Notes: generated by a model not told the origin, from the sequence alone. 64,000 nucleotides of DNA from UBA7672 sp047601145 (GCA_047601145.1 JASGJW010000005.1:1-64000), one strand, 5' to 3'; positions 1-8,938 are shown, counted from the first letter of the stretch. Numbers and translations are program-made.

Positions 1-36
1 TTTCTTCTTCCCGCCGAGAAACGAAAACAGTCCCAT
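1..36 (-). CDS. N-terminus of a gene leaving the left edge
   Basis: The minus strand reads ATG at 36-34 followed by codons for M-G-L-F-S-F-L-G-G-K-K-K, open to the window edge. A hydrophobic-then-lysine start of this kind is seen in several small cytoplasmic proteins, but twelve residues are too few to assign a family. The upstream stretch is G-rich without a clean Shine-Dalgarno. It could be chance. Confidence 0.35.
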   Translation of the reverse strand, partial: MGLFSFLGGKKK

Positions 37-548
37 GGTGCGCCCCTGGCTGATGACCCATCCCACGCTCCGCCTCGGGTCCAACGTCAGGAATGCATGC
101 CAGACCGCCAGACGGAGCGCGCCTGACCCATACCGTCCCCTCGCTCGCCGAACATGCCGGCCAACCGACTCCACGCTCGAAAACCGCCCCGGCGCCCGAT
201 TCGCGGTCACGTGGCGCCAGAAAACCGCGCGCTGACGGTTTCTGATCCAGATCAAGGCCCGTACTTGGCGTTCTTTTACTTTGCACGTGTCCGGTGGAGA
301 CGCGGCGTGTGCAGGCCCGTCCCATTCCCCCAAGAGCGCTGCGGCCAGTGCTCGCCCGCTTCACCGGATTTTGGGCGCCGCAATCCACTACCCCCAATTC
401 GCGAACGGCAACGCCTTCGCGACGCGCTCTTAGACCCAGCTCCTGCAACAAGCACGCATCCGCGACAGCATGGCGGAAATGCGCCTGACCAGGATCAAAT
501 CGCACACCGCAGGATCATGGAGGCTGCACGCATCTGGCGGAGATTTTC
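37..548. other. Intergenic region, no gene recognised
   Basis: About 510 bases between the left-edge gene and the cytochrome gene. An open frame at 154-582 on the plus strand exists, but its translation is rich in Arg, Pro and Ser with no domain, signal peptide or good ribosome binding site, as expected of a random GC-rich frame. The stretch presumably holds the divergent promoters of its neighbours; I see no clear repeat or hairpin. Confidence 0.5.
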
Positions 549-917
549 GTGCACATCCATCGTCTCGTCCCCCCGATCATGATGTTGATGCTGGTTGCGT
601 GCGCGTCTTCGCCAGACGCTGCGCCCTCGCCTTCGACGCCAATTGCTCGCGGCGAGGCGATGGCGCGGAGACTTTGCGCCGACTGCCATGCCGTCGGTCG
701 CTTCGACCATAGCGCGCACACCGGCGCGCCGCCCTTCCGCAACCTCTCGGACCTCTACCCCGTCGAGGATCTCGCCGAGTTGATGGTGGAGGGCTTGATG
801 ACCGGTCATCCCGACATGCCCGAATACAAGTTCACGCCTGAAGCGGCGGCCGATTTCATCGCCTATCTGGAGTTGATCCAGGAGCAGGGTGTTCACAGAA
901 TCAAACAGGGCAGCTGA
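549..917 (+). CDS. Small c-type cytochrome lipoprotein
   Basis: A 122-residue protein with one heme-binding motif, C-A-D-C-H, near residues 42-46, after a short hydrophobic leader ending in a lipobox-like L-V-A-C. This suggests a membrane-anchored periplasmic monoheme cytochrome c. M-P-E-Y further on (in HPDMPEY) is a candidate for the distal Met ligand. The start is GTG at 549, chosen because GGAG lies six bases upstream and the leader follows directly. It is convergent with the esterase gene at 960-1667, and no oxidoreductase partner is adjacent, so its electron donor and acceptor are unknown. Confidence 0.8.
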   Translation: MHIHRLVPPIMMLMLVACASSPDAAPSPSTPIARGEAMARRLCADCHAVGRFDHSAHTGAPPFRNLSDLYPVEDLAELMVEGLMTGHPDMPEYKFTPEAAADFIAYLELIQEQGVHRIKQGS

Positions 918-932
918 TTTCCAGCCGCCCTG
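906..932. terminator. Possible hairpin between convergent genes
   Basis: CAGGGCAGCTG and CAGCCGCCCTG form an 11-base stem with one mismatch around a five-base loop, overlapping the stop codon of the cytochrome gene. No uridine run follows, so termination is uncertain. Confidence 0.3.
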
Positions 933-959
933 CTTCAGTCTTCGTTCTTCAGTGGTTCG

Positions 960-1667
960 CTACTTCCCGCCGAGCTGCGCAACGATGAAGTCCTGCGCTT
1001 TGATCAGGCCTTCTGGCGCCGGCCAGTGCGTCGTGCCCGCCACCGTTTCCAGCGTCGAGTCATAGCCGTCCTTCTTCAACTGCTCCTGGAACGCCGCGAT
1101 GCGATCGGCCTTCACGGTCGGGTCGTTGTCATTATGCACGATCAGCACCGACGCCGTCTTGCCCGACGCCTCCTTCGTGCAGTCGCCATTCGCGAGGATG
1201 CCGGCCAGCGACACCACCGCCTTCACGTCCGGCGTCGAGCACGAACCGGCATCGAACGCTACGCCGCCGCCCTGGCTGAAGCCGACAACCACAATATGGT
1301 CACGCGGCACTTTCAGTCCCTCGGACGCCTTCGTCACCGTGTCGATCGCCAGCTTCTTCACAGCGCCCTTGGTGTTGTCGGGATCTTCCCCGCGCAGCAC
1401 ATACCAGCTCTTGCCCCCATTCGCGTCGAGCGGACCGTCATTGAAGATGAAGGCCGCATCCGGCAGGCGCTTCGCCAGCGTATCCGCCAGCGGCTTCATC
1501 GCCACCCCGCGCTGCGTATAGCCATGAAAGAAGATCACAACCTGCTTCGGCGCCTTGCCCGAGGCCGGGTCCATCCCCGCCATGCCAAGGTCCGCCACCT
1601 TCTGCGCGTGCGCAGCGCCGGCGCCCAGTCCGACAGCCAGCGCCATCAGCGCCACAAACTTCTTCAT
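960..1667 (-). CDS. Secreted alpha/beta-hydrolase (carboxylesterase family)
   Basis: A 235-residue serine hydrolase of the phospholipase/carboxylesterase type. Residues 1-21 are a signal peptide (two Lys, hydrophobic core, A-H-A), placing it in the periplasm or outside. The nucleophile elbow is G-F-S-Q-G-G-G with Ser131; Asp182 in the N-D-N-D-P segment and His214 in G-T-T-H-W complete a plausible triad, and H-G-Y near residue 49 would form the oxyanion hole. The start has GGGAGAG a few bases upstream. Substrate cannot be told from sequence; short-chain esters are typical of the family. Confidence 0.85.
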   Translation of the reverse strand: MKKFVALMALAVGLGAGAAHAQKVADLGMAGMDPASGKAPKQVVIFFHGYTQRGVAMKPLADTLAKRLPDAAFIFNDGPLDANGGKSWYVLRGEDPDNTKGAVKKLAIDTVTKASEGLKVPRDHIVVVGFSQGGGVAFDAGSCSTPDVKAVVSLAGILANGDCTKEASGKTASVLIVHNDNDPTVKADRIAAFQEQLKKDGYDSTLETVAGTTHWPAPEGLIKAQDFIVAQLGGK

Positions 1668-1837
1668 CGCTCTCTCCCTTGGATGACGTTCTTCAGCGTC
1701 CGTTCCCGGGCGGGAAACTGGCCCACTCGGCCAGCCTCAGCAACATGGCTCTGCATCACCGCGCCGTGAACGTGCTGGCTTTAGGGAACTGACAGGCGCA
1801 GCGCCCGATGTTACCGTTCAGACATGGGAGACACCTC

Positions 1838-3073
1838 ATGCGAATGATTGCCGCCTTTCTGACGCTTGCGCTTGTCGTCGCCACGCCCGCTGCGGCTGAT
1901 GTCGCGATCGTCGGCGCCAAGGTCTATCCCGCGCCCAACTCCCAGCCGCTTACCGATGCAACAGTTGTCATGCGTGACGGCAAAATCATCGCCGTCGGCC
2001 CCTCGAAAGACATCAATCCCGGCAAGTCAGCCGACATCATCGACGGTAAGGGCCTCGTCGTTGTCGCGGGCTTCTGGAACAGCCACGTCCACCTGATGTC
2101 GCCGACCCTGTTCCAGCCGCCGTCCCAGAATGCCGCCGCCCTGTCCACCGAACTCGAGACGATGTTCACGCACTGGGGCTTTACGACCATCTTCGACATC
2201 ACGTCGCTTCCGGGTCAGGCCATGGGCGTCCGCAAGCGCATCGCCGCCGGCGAGATTCGCGGCCCGAACATTCTCACGGTCGATGCGCCTTTCTTCCCGA
2301 AAGACGGCACGCCGATCTACGCGCGCGAACTCCTCAAGGGGCAACCGTCCTTCGAAGTCGAAACCCCTGCCGCGGGCGCGGCTCGCGCGCAGAAGCAACT
2401 GGCGGATGGCGCCGACGGCGTGAAGATTTTCGCTGGCGCCATCGTCGGCGGAAAGATCGGCGTCCTGCCGATGCCGCTCGATGCCGCAAAGGCCATCGTC
2501 GATGAGGCGCACCGCGCCGGCAAACCGGCCTTTGCACACCCCACAGATAACGCAGGCCTCAACGTCGCCATCGAAAGCGGCGTCGACATCCTCGCCCACA
2601 CCACGCCCGATGGCCGCCAACCCTGGTCGCCCGAGCTGGTCCAGCGTATCAAGGCGCACAACATGGCGCTGATCCCCACGCTCTCCCTCTGGCGCGTCGA
2701 ACTCCAGCGCAACAAGGCGCCCGAGGTCGCGCTCAAGCCCTTCATGGCTACCGCCCAGCAGCAGCTGAAGGCCTATTCCGACGCCGGCGGCCAGATCCTT
2801 TTCGGCACCGACGTCGGCTATACCGACGCCTTCGACACCACCGAGGAATACACGCTGATGTCCGAAGCCGGTCTCACCTGGCAACAGATCCTCACCTCCC
2901 TCACCACCGCCCCCGCCACCCGCTTCGGTTTCACAGCCAAGGGCCGTGTCGAAAAGGGCGCGGACGCCGATGTGACGGTGCTGTCAGCCGATCCCGCCAC
3001 CGACGTGAAAGCCTTCGCGAAGGTGGCGTACACGGTCCGGGCGGGGGCCGTCATCTACACGGCCCAGAAGTGA
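1838..3073 (+). CDS. Exported amidohydrolase-family protein
   Basis: A 411-residue metal-dependent hydrolase of the imidazolonepropionase-like amidohydrolase group. A signal peptide (cleavage after A-A-A-D region) precedes the small beta domain. The H-V-H-L metal motif is near residue 80, a candidate carbamylated-Lys region reads G-V-K-I-F, and later His residues (F-A-H-P, I-L-A-H-T) and the G-T-D-V-G-Y motif with the catalytic Asp follow in order. The ATG at 1838 is preferred over an in-frame ATG at 1808 because GGGAG sits seven bases before it and the signal peptide then begins at once. Related proteins are prolidase- or dipeptidase-like; substrate unknown. Confidence 0.85.
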   Translation: MRMIAAFLTLALVVATPAAADVAIVGAKVYPAPNSQPLTDATVVMRDGKIIAVGPSKDINPGKSADIIDGKGLVVVAGFWNSHVHLMSPTLFQPPSQNAAALSTELETMFTHWGFTTIFDITSLPGQAMGVRKRIAAGEIRGPNILTVDAPFFPKDGTPIYARELLKGQPSFEVETPAAGAARAQKQLADGADGVKIFAGAIVGGKIGVLPMPLDAAKAIVDEAHRAGKPAFAHPTDNAGLNVAIESGVDILAHTTPDGRQPWSPELVQRIKAHNMALIPTLSLWRVELQRNKAPEVALKPFMATAQQQLKAYSDAGGQILFGTDVGYTDAFDTTEEYTLMSEAGLTWQQILTSLTTAPATRFGFTAKGRVEKGADADVTVLSADPATDVKAFAKVAYTVRAGAVIYTAQK

Positions 3074-3083
3074 CCGGCCGCTC

Positions 3084-3941
3084 TCAGGACACTGTCACCG
3101 GCGTCCTCAGATAGACCTTGCCGTCCGCCTCGGGTTTCGGCAGCGCCCCGCCGCGGATGTTCACCTGCAATGACGGCAGGATCAATTTCGGCGCCGGCAA
3201 TGTCCTGTCGCGCGCCTTGCGCAGCTTCACGAACGCTTCCTCGCCCACGCCGTCATGCACATGGATGTTGGCCGCGCGCTCCTCTGCAACCGTCGTCTCC
3301 CAAGCCGGCCTGCTCCGCCCTGCCGGCAGGTAGTCATGCCCGACGAAAATGCGCGTCTCGGGCGGCAGGGCGAGTATCCTGCGTATCGACCGATAAAGCG
3401 TCGCCGCGTCGCCACCGGGAAAATCCGCGCGTGCCGTGCCATAGTCAGGCATGAACAGCGTATCCCCCACAAAGGCCGCATCGCCGATCACATACGTCAC
3501 GCACGCCGGCGTATGACCGGGCGTGTGGAGTACGCGCGCCTCGACGCCTCCAATCCCGAAAACCTCGCCATCCTCGAACAGCGCATCGAACACCGAGGCT
3601 TCCGTCTCGGCCTCCGGCGCGCCGAACAATGCCCGGAAGCGCGTCTGCACCTCTGTTATCCTCGCCCCGATACCGATCTTGGCGCCCGTCTTTCGCCGGA
3701 TGTGGTCAGCCGCCGAAAGATGATCGGCATGCGCATGTGTCTCGAGCGCCCACACGATGCGCAGCCCAAGCTCGCCCGCGCGCACCAGCATCCTGTCCGC
3801 TGAGGCTGCCGACAGCGTCCCCGTGGCGGGATCGAAATCGAGCACGGCGTCGATCACCGCCGCATCCTTCGTTTGTTTGTCCCACACAAGGAAGGACGCA
3901 GTTGAGGTCGCCTCGTCGAAAAAGGCCTGAATTCCGGGCAT
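3084..3941 (-). CDS. MBL-fold persulfide dioxygenase-like protein
   Basis: A 285-residue metallo-beta-lactamase-fold enzyme of the ETHE1/Blh persulfide dioxygenase group. The metal-binding motif T-H-A-H-A-D-H covers residues 68-74, followed by T-P-G-H-T and a late V-G-H-D-Y histidine. The family oxidises glutathione persulfide to sulfite with a single iron. It is divergent from the ArsR regulator, with the operator at 3983-4001 in the 78-base gap, so the regulator probably controls both directions. The rhodanese and TSUP genes on the other side are the usual partners in BigR-type sulfide detoxification loci. Confidence 0.9.
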   Translation of the reverse strand: MPGIQAFFDEATSTASFLVWDKQTKDAAVIDAVLDFDPATGTLSAASADRMLVRAGELGLRIVWALETHAHADHLSAADHIRRKTGAKIGIGARITEVQTRFRALFGAPEAETEASVFDALFEDGEVFGIGGVEARVLHTPGHTPACVTYVIGDAAFVGDTLFMPDYGTARADFPGGDAATLYRSIRRILALPPETRIFVGHDYLPAGRSRPAWETTVAEERAANIHVHDGVGEEAFVKLRKARDRTLPAPKLILPSLQVNIRGGALPKPEADGKVYLRTPVTVS

Positions 3942-3982
3942 CGGGAGCTCCCTGGCTTTATTGTCGAGCTTTATATATTAGC

Positions 3983-4001
3983 ACTTGCTAAATTAGCAAG
4001 T
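3983..4001. promoter_or_regulatory. Palindromic operator of the BigR-like regulator
   Basis: ACTTGCTAA-A-TTAGCAAGT is a perfect 9-base inverted repeat around one central base, in an AT-rich island unlike the surrounding GC-rich DNA. It ends 18 bases before the ArsR-family start codon and 41 bases before the divergent MBL gene, so bound repressor could block both promoters. Assignment to the adjacent regulator is inference from position and symmetry. Confidence 0.8.
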
Positions 4002-4019
4002 ACTCATATATTACCTGCC

Positions 4020-4358
4020 ATGATGGACCTGAAGACATTCTCCCTCGCGGATTTCGAAGCCAGCGCCGGCAAGGCGGCTGGCCTCCTGCGCACGCTCGGG
4101 AACGAGAAGCGGTTGATGATCCTCTGCCAGCTCGGCGACAGCGAACTCTCCGCCGGCGCGCTGCAGGAACCTCTCGGCCTTTCGCAATCGGCGCTGTCAC
4201 AGCACCTCGCCGTCCTGCGCGAAGCTGGCGTTGTCGCAACGCGCCGCGACGCGCAGACGATCTGGTACCGGATCGCCGACCCAGCCGCCGTGAAAATCAT
4301 CGAAACGCTGGCCGCGATCTTCTGCCCCGACAAACCCTCCCCGAAAAAGAAGAAGTGA
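4020..4358 (+). CDS. bigR: ArsR-family persulfide-sensing repressor (BigR/SqrR-like)
   Basis: A 112-residue winged-helix ArsR/SmtB regulator; the recognition helix region reads L-S-Q-S-A-L-S-Q-H-L. It has only two cysteines, Cys36 and Cys102, 66 residues apart. That is the spacing of the redox pair that forms a disulfide or polysulfide bridge in BigR (Cys42/Cys108) and SqrR (Cys41/Cys107), so persulfide sensing is well supported. The operator lies just upstream. The gene runs directly into the rhodanese gene (stop TGA, then ATG one base later). A second ATG at 4023 is an equally possible start. The C-terminus is a short Lys tail. Confidence 0.9.
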   Translation: MMDLKTFSLADFEASAGKAAGLLRTLGNEKRLMILCQLGDSELSAGALQEPLGLSQSALSQHLAVLREAGVVATRRDAQTIWYRIADPAAVKIIETLAAIFCPDKPSPKKKK

Positions 4359-4359
4359 C

Positions 4360-4887
4360 ATGACCGCCCTCACCCCCATCGACGCCCAGTCCCTCGCCCG
4401 CAAACTCAAGTCGCGCGAACTGACCCTGATCGACATACGCGAGCCTGACGAATACGCCCGCGAGCATATCGACGGCGCCGTCTCACTGCCGCTCTCGCGC
4501 CTTGAAGCCGGCCACGTCGCCTTGCGCGGCGCAACGCCGGTCGCCTTCACCTGCCGGACTGGCATGCGCACCAATTCCAACTGCGATCGCCTCGCCGCCC
4601 ATGTCGGCGAGCCTGCCTTCGTCCTCGAAGGCGGCCTCGATGGCTGGAAGAAGGCTGGCCTCGCGACCCATGGCGACAGGAAAGCGCCGCTCGAAATCAT
4701 GCGCCAGGTGCAGATTACGGCCGGATCAATTGTCGTCGCCGGCGCTGTCCTCGCTGCAACGGTGAACCCCGCCTTCATCTGGCTTTCCGCCTTCATCGGC
4801 GTCGGCCTCGTCTTCGCAGGCTCCACCGGCTGGTGCGGTATGGCGAAACTGCTCTCCGTCATGCCCTGGAACCGCAAGGCCGCATAA
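4360..4887 (+). CDS. Rhodanese fused to a DUF2892 membrane domain
   Basis: A 175-residue protein in two parts. Residues 5-105 form a rhodanese domain with the active-site loop C-R-T-G-M-R (Cys65), which carries persulfide during sulfur transfer. Residues about 115-170 are the hydrophobic DUF2892 domain with two membrane spans and a T-G-W-C-G-M motif. Fusions like this are found in BigR-type sulfide operons, where the enzyme is held at the inner membrane and could hand sulfur to the neighbouring dioxygenase or exporter. It is the second gene of the operon, one base after the regulator. Confidence 0.9.
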   Translation: MTALTPIDAQSLARKLKSRELTLIDIREPDEYAREHIDGAVSLPLSRLEAGHVALRGATPVAFTCRTGMRTNSNCDRLAAHVGEPAFVLEGGLDGWKKAGLATHGDRKAPLEIMRQVQITAGSIVVAGAVLAATVNPAFIWLSAFIGVGLVFAGSTGWCGMAKLLSVMPWNRKAA

Positions 4888-4896
4888 GGCGCACAG

Positions 4897-5670
4897 ATGC
4901 CCTTCGATCCCGCCATCGCCATCGTGCTGGGAGGCGCCGTTGTCGGCTTCCTCCTTGCCGTCTTCGGCGGCGGCGGGTCGGTGCTTGCGGCGCCCGTTCT
5001 GCTCTATCTCGGCGGCGTCACCGACGCCCACGTCGCAGTCGGTACGGCCAGCGCCGCCGTCGCCGCAAACGCGGCCCTCAACCTCGCCGGACACTGGCGC
5101 GGCGGCCGCATCAAATGGCCCTGCGCCACCGTCTTCGCGATCGCGGGCCTCGCCGGCTCCTTCGCCGGTTCCAGTCTCGCCAAGCTTATCAGCGGGCAAC
5201 AGCTCCTGCTGGCTTTCGCATTTGCCATGGCGGCGATCGGTCTCTCCATGTTCCGCAAGCCGAAAAGCGAAGGAGACCCGAGCGTTCATATCAGCATGAA
5301 GCTGGTCGCCCGCCTCGCCCCGCTGGGCCTGCTGACGGGGCTGGCGGCCGGCTTCTTCGGCATAGGCGGCGGCTTCCTCATCGTGCCCGGCCTTATGCTG
5401 GCCACCGGCATGACGATGGCGAACGCAACCGCCTCGTCCCTCCTGTCCGTCGCCCTCTTCGGCGCGGCCACGTCCACCAACTACGCCCTCTCTGGCCAGG
5501 TCGACTGGCGTCTTGCCGGGCTGCTCCTGCTGGGCGGCGCGGCCGGCGGCGTCGCAGGGCTCTTCGCCGCAAAGTCTCTCGCCACGCGCGTCCGCCTCGC
5601 TCGCAACCTGTTCGCCATCCTCATCCTGATCGTCGCCGCCTACGTCGCCTGGCGCTCGCTGGGCGGGTGA
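4897..5670 (+). CDS. TSUP (TauE/SafE) family sulfite/sulfonate exporter
   Basis: A 257-residue polytopic membrane protein with about eight hydrophobic segments. Two related halves carry the family's G-G-G-G/G-I-G-G-G-F motifs (F-G-G-G-G-S near residue 25 and F-F-G-I-G-G-G-F near 153). TSUP members move sulfite, thiosulfate, sulfoacetate or other small anions. Being third in the operon after a BigR-like regulator and rhodanese, it most likely removes sulfite produced by the persulfide dioxygenase; the substrate is inference. It starts nine bases after the rhodanese stop. Confidence 0.88.
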   Translation: MPFDPAIAIVLGGAVVGFLLAVFGGGGSVLAAPVLLYLGGVTDAHVAVGTASAAVAANAALNLAGHWRGGRIKWPCATVFAIAGLAGSFAGSSLAKLISGQQLLLAFAFAMAAIGLSMFRKPKSEGDPSVHISMKLVARLAPLGLLTGLAAGFFGIGGGFLIVPGLMLATGMTMANATASSLLSVALFGAATSTNYALSGQVDWRLAGLLLLGGAAGGVAGLFAAKSLATRVRLARNLFAILILIVAAYVAWRSLGG

Positions 5671-5743
5671 GAACAAACCGTAAATCAACGGCCTAAAGGA
5701 CCGCCCTTGCGCAAAGGGAAAACCCCAGCCAGATCAGCGCGGA

Positions 5744-8374
5744 ATGACAGATTCCCGCGATCCTTCGGACATCCCTTTCCCGGATGAGGAACCGGCCGCC
5801 CGTGAACCGGGTTCGGACGATGACGAGCCTATTTCGGCAGGCGGGGCGCCTCCACTGGGGTTCTACCAGCTTCCTGACGAAGAGCCCCCGCTGCCCGAAG
5901 AGCGTGGCGATGATCCAGCCGACAGCCATTGGGGCGAGCCCGAGCTGGAAGTCGAAGACACGCGCCCGATCTCGCAGCGCGCCGCCGCACAACGGCCGCA
6001 GCGGCCGGCCGATCCAAACGCCGAATACTTGAAGGGGCTCAACCCCGAACAGCGCGATGCGGTGATGAGCACGGAGGGGCCGCTGCTCGTGCTCGCCGGC
6101 GCGGGCACGGGCAAGACGCGGGTGCTGACGACGCGGGTTGCGCACATCCTGGCGCAGCGCAAGGCGTGGCCGTCGCAGATGCTGGTGGTCACCTTCACCA
6201 ACAAGGCGGCGCGCGAGATGCGTGAGCGCACGCTCGCTTTGATTGGTCCCGACGGCGAGGGGCTGCGCTGGTTCGGCACCTTCCACTCCGTCTCGGCGCA
6301 AATCCTCCGCCGCCATGCCGAACTGGCGAAGCTGAAGTCCGGCTTCACCGTGCTCGACACGGACGACCAGCTGCGCCTTATCCGCCAGATCCTCGATGCA
6401 GAGAACATCGACCAGAAACGCTGGACGCCGCGCTATCTCGCCTCTCTCATTGATGGCTGGAAGAACCGCGCCATCTGGCCCGAGAAGCTGCCGCCCGGCG
6501 AGGGCCGCCAGTTCGCCGAAGGCAAAGGCCAGAAGCTTTACCAGATCTACCAGAACAGGCTCGCCACGCTGAACGCCGTCGACTTCGGCGACCTGCTGTT
6601 GCACACCATCCGCATCTTCACCGAACATCCGGAAGTGCTGGCGGATTATCACGCCAAGTTCAGATACCTGCTGGTCGACGAGTACCAGGACACCAACGTC
6701 GCGCAGTATCTCTGGCTGCGCCTGCTCGCGCAGGGCAATGGCAATATCTGCTGTGTGGGCGATGACGACCAGTCGATCTATGGCTGGCGCGGTGCGGAGG
6801 TGGACAACATCCTGCGCTTCGAGCGCGACTTCCCCGGAGCGAAAGTGATCCGGCTCGAACAGAACTATCGTTCCACCGCGCATATCCTCGCGGCCGCCTC
6901 GGCGGTGATCGCCAACAATTCCAGCCGCCTCGGCAAGACGCTGCGCACGGATGCGGGCTCGGGCGATCTGGTGAAGGTGCGCGGCGTGTGGGATGGCGAG
7001 CAGGAAGCCCGCCTCATTGCTGACGACATCACATCGTGGAAACAGACCGGCCGGCGTTATGACTCATGCGCTGTGCTCGTGCGCGCATCGTGGCAGATGC
7101 GGGCGTTCGAGGAACGCTTCATCGTCACCGGCACGCCCTATCGCGTCATCGGCGGCCCGCGCTTCTTCGAACGCGCCGAGATCCGCGACGCCCTCGCCTA
7201 TCTCCGGCTCATCCGCTCGGAAGCCGACGATCTCGCGTTCGAGCGTGTGGTGAACCAGCCCAAGCGCGGCGTCGGCGACACGACGGTGCAAAAGCTCCAC
7301 GTCACCGCGCGGGCCATGAACACCTATCTCACCCGCGCCGCCGAGATCGAGATCCGCTCCGAGACGCTGAAAGGCCCCGGCCGTACCGGCGTGCGCCGCT
7401 TCATCCTCGACATGGAACGCTGGCGCGCACAGGCGCCGGCCACCGAACACCCGCGCCTCCTCGAGATCATCCTCGAGGAAAGCGGCTACACCGACATGCT
7501 GCAGGCCGACAAATCCCCGCAGTCGCAATCGCGCCTCGACAACCTCAAGGAACTCGTCCGCGCCATGGGCCAGTTCGACTCGCTGAATGCTTTCCTCGAG
7601 CACGTCGAACTCGTGATGGACAATGCCGAGGGCGCAAACTCCCACGACCAGGTTCAGATCCTCACGCTGCACTCCGCCAAGGGCCTAGAATGGCCGATGG
7701 TCTTCCTGCCCGGCTGGGAGGAGGAGGTCTTCCCCTCACGCCGCTCGCTCGATGAGCAAGGCGCCAAAGGCCTGGAGGAGGAACGCCGCCTCGCCTATGT
7801 TGGCATCACGCGCGCGCGCGAGCGCGCCTACATCTCCTTCGCCGCCAACCGCCAGATCTACGGCCGCTGGACCAGCGTGCTCCCCTCGCGCTTCATCGAC
7901 GAACTCCCCGCCAAACATGTCGACGCCGTCAGCGAGACCGGCTACGTCGCCCCCTCCGGCGGCTTCTACGGCTCGGAAGTGAAATCGCAGTGGGACCAGC
8001 CGCGCACCGGCGGCCTCCCCACGCGCGGCTCCAACCTCGATGAGCCCGTGCGCGGCGGCTACGACACCCCGGGCTGGCGCCGCGCCCAGTCCGCTTCCGC
8101 CACGCGCGGGTCCACCCGCCCGCCCGACATCGAAGGCCGCGCCTTCCGCTCCGACGACAGCGACGGCCGACCGATTCCGCGCGGCCGCACGCCCGGCGAC
8201 ATGCTCGCCTCGTCCGACCCTGCGGCCGCCGGCGGCCTTGCGCTCGGCCAGCGCATCTTTCACGAAAAGTTCGGTTACGGCCGCGTCGTCGAGATCGACG
8301 GCGCCAAGCTCACCGTCGATTTCGAGAAGGCCGGCGTGAAGAAAGTCGTCGAAAGCTTCGTGAAACGCGTCTAG
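5744..8374 (+). CDS. uvrD: UvrD/PcrA-type ATP-dependent DNA helicase
   Basis: An 876-residue superfamily 1A 3'-5' helicase. Motifs appear in order: Q-motif L-N-P-E-Q-R-D-A-V, Walker A G-A-G-T-G-K-T (119-125), motif II V-D-E-Y-Q-D-T, motif III Q-S-I-Y-G-W-R-G-A, motif V L-H-S-A-K-G-L-E-W and motif VI Y-V-G-I-T-R-A-R-E-R. It unwinds DNA in nucleotide excision and mismatch repair. The first 95 residues form an acidic, Pro-rich, probably disordered extension. A Gly/Arg/Ser-rich linker separates the motor from a C-terminal domain (F-G-Y-G-R-V-V) that binds RNA polymerase in relatives. Confidence 0.95.
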   Translation: MTDSRDPSDIPFPDEEPAAREPGSDDDEPISAGGAPPLGFYQLPDEEPPLPEERGDDPADSHWGEPELEVEDTRPISQRAAAQRPQRPADPNAEYLKGLNPEQRDAVMSTEGPLLVLAGAGTGKTRVLTTRVAHILAQRKAWPSQMLVVTFTNKAAREMRERTLALIGPDGEGLRWFGTFHSVSAQILRRHAELAKLKSGFTVLDTDDQLRLIRQILDAENIDQKRWTPRYLASLIDGWKNRAIWPEKLPPGEGRQFAEGKGQKLYQIYQNRLATLNAVDFGDLLLHTIRIFTEHPEVLADYHAKFRYLLVDEYQDTNVAQYLWLRLLAQGNGNICCVGDDDQSIYGWRGAEVDNILRFERDFPGAKVIRLEQNYRSTAHILAAASAVIANNSSRLGKTLRTDAGSGDLVKVRGVWDGEQEARLIADDITSWKQTGRRYDSCAVLVRASWQMRAFEERFIVTGTPYRVIGGPRFFERAEIRDALAYLRLIRSEADDLAFERVVNQPKRGVGDTTVQKLHVTARAMNTYLTRAAEIEIRSETLKGPGRTGVRRFILDMERWRAQAPATEHPRLLEIILEESGYTDMLQADKSPQSQSRLDNLKELVRAMGQFDSLNAFLEHVELVMDNAEGANSHDQVQILTLHSAKGLEWPMVFLPGWEEEVFPSRRSLDEQGAKGLEEERRLAYVGITRARERAYISFAANRQIYGRWTSVLPSRFIDELPAKHVDAVSETGYVAPSGGFYGSEVKSQWDQPRTGGLPTRGSNLDEPVRGGYDTPGWRRAQSASATRGSTRPPDIEGRAFRSDDSDGRPIPRGRTPGDMLASSDPAAAGGLALGQRIFHEKFGYGRVVEIDGAKLTVDFEKAGVKKVVESFVKRV

Positions 8375-8497
8375 CGCGAACGTTAATCCTGAAACAGCCG
8401 CCGTTGGGGCAGGCAGCCCCTCTGGAAGCGCCAGACCCCCTTCCCCACCTCCTCAAACGGGAGGAAGATGCGCTCACGCCCCAAAGGAGCCCTGCAC

Positions 8498-8746
8498 ATG
8501 TCCAACGACCCCAAGAAGCCCCACACCGCCGCCGAAGACCTTGAAGACCACGTCGAAGCTCCCCTGCACGAGCAGGTATTCGGCAACGACCCGGATGGCT
8601 TCGTGAACGACACGCCGCGCGGCGCGATCGGCGAGAACGTCAACCTCGGCCTCGGCGGCGTCCAGCTCGACTCGAACCAGCCGCTCCGCCACATCGGCGA
8701 CAGCGACCAGGGCGACTTCCAGCCTGGCGGCGGCCGCCGGCGGTAA
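8498..8746 (+). CDS. Small acidic disordered protein, DPDxFVNDTPRGA family
   Basis: An 82-residue hydrophilic protein with no signal peptide or membrane segment, ending in G-G-G-R-R-R. The start at 8498 has AAAGGAG seven bases upstream, better than an ATG at 8468. The centre, D-P-D-G-F-V-N-D-T-P-R-G-A-I-G-E, is nearly repeated in the gene at 9660-9893, and both end in a G-D-x-D-Q-G-D-x-Q-P tail, so the two are paralogues. I do not recognise a characterised family. Composition resembles small stress-induced hydrophilins, but that is a guess. Confidence 0.75.
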   Translation: MSNDPKKPHTAAEDLEDHVEAPLHEQVFGNDPDGFVNDTPRGAIGENVNLGLGGVQLDSNQPLRHIGDSDQGDFQPGGGRRR

Positions 8747-8766
8747 ATTTCAGGATCACTACCGTT

Positions 8767-8793
8767 CCGCGCCTCTCCGCAGGGGAGGCGCGG
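8767..8793 (+). terminator. Hairpin after the small-protein gene
   Basis: CCGCGCCTCTCC and GGGGAGGCGCGG form a 12-base stem (one G-U pair) around a three-base loop, 20 bases past the stop codon, followed by CGCTTTA. There is only a short T run, so it is a weak or factor-assisted terminator at best. Confidence 0.45.
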
Positions 8794-8938
8794 CGCTTTA
8801 CGCGGCCTCGACGGGGGGAACTGATCAGCGCCGCGCAATGTGCTACGGGAAGATCACGGACTGCCGGAATGGCCCGGTCTTTCGTCTGCGACGCGCCCTA
8901 AATGGCGCCGGTCGCGCGTGACCCGAAAGGCGCGTTCC

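Noticed and set aside
154..582. Plus-strand frame of 142 codons near the left edge
   Set aside because: Arg/Pro/Ser-rich translation without motif or start signal, and it overlaps the start of the cytochrome gene.
8767..8793. Repeat or small RNA gene
   Set aside because: The hairpin is a simple stem after a gene with no promoter-like sequence; best read as a weak terminator.
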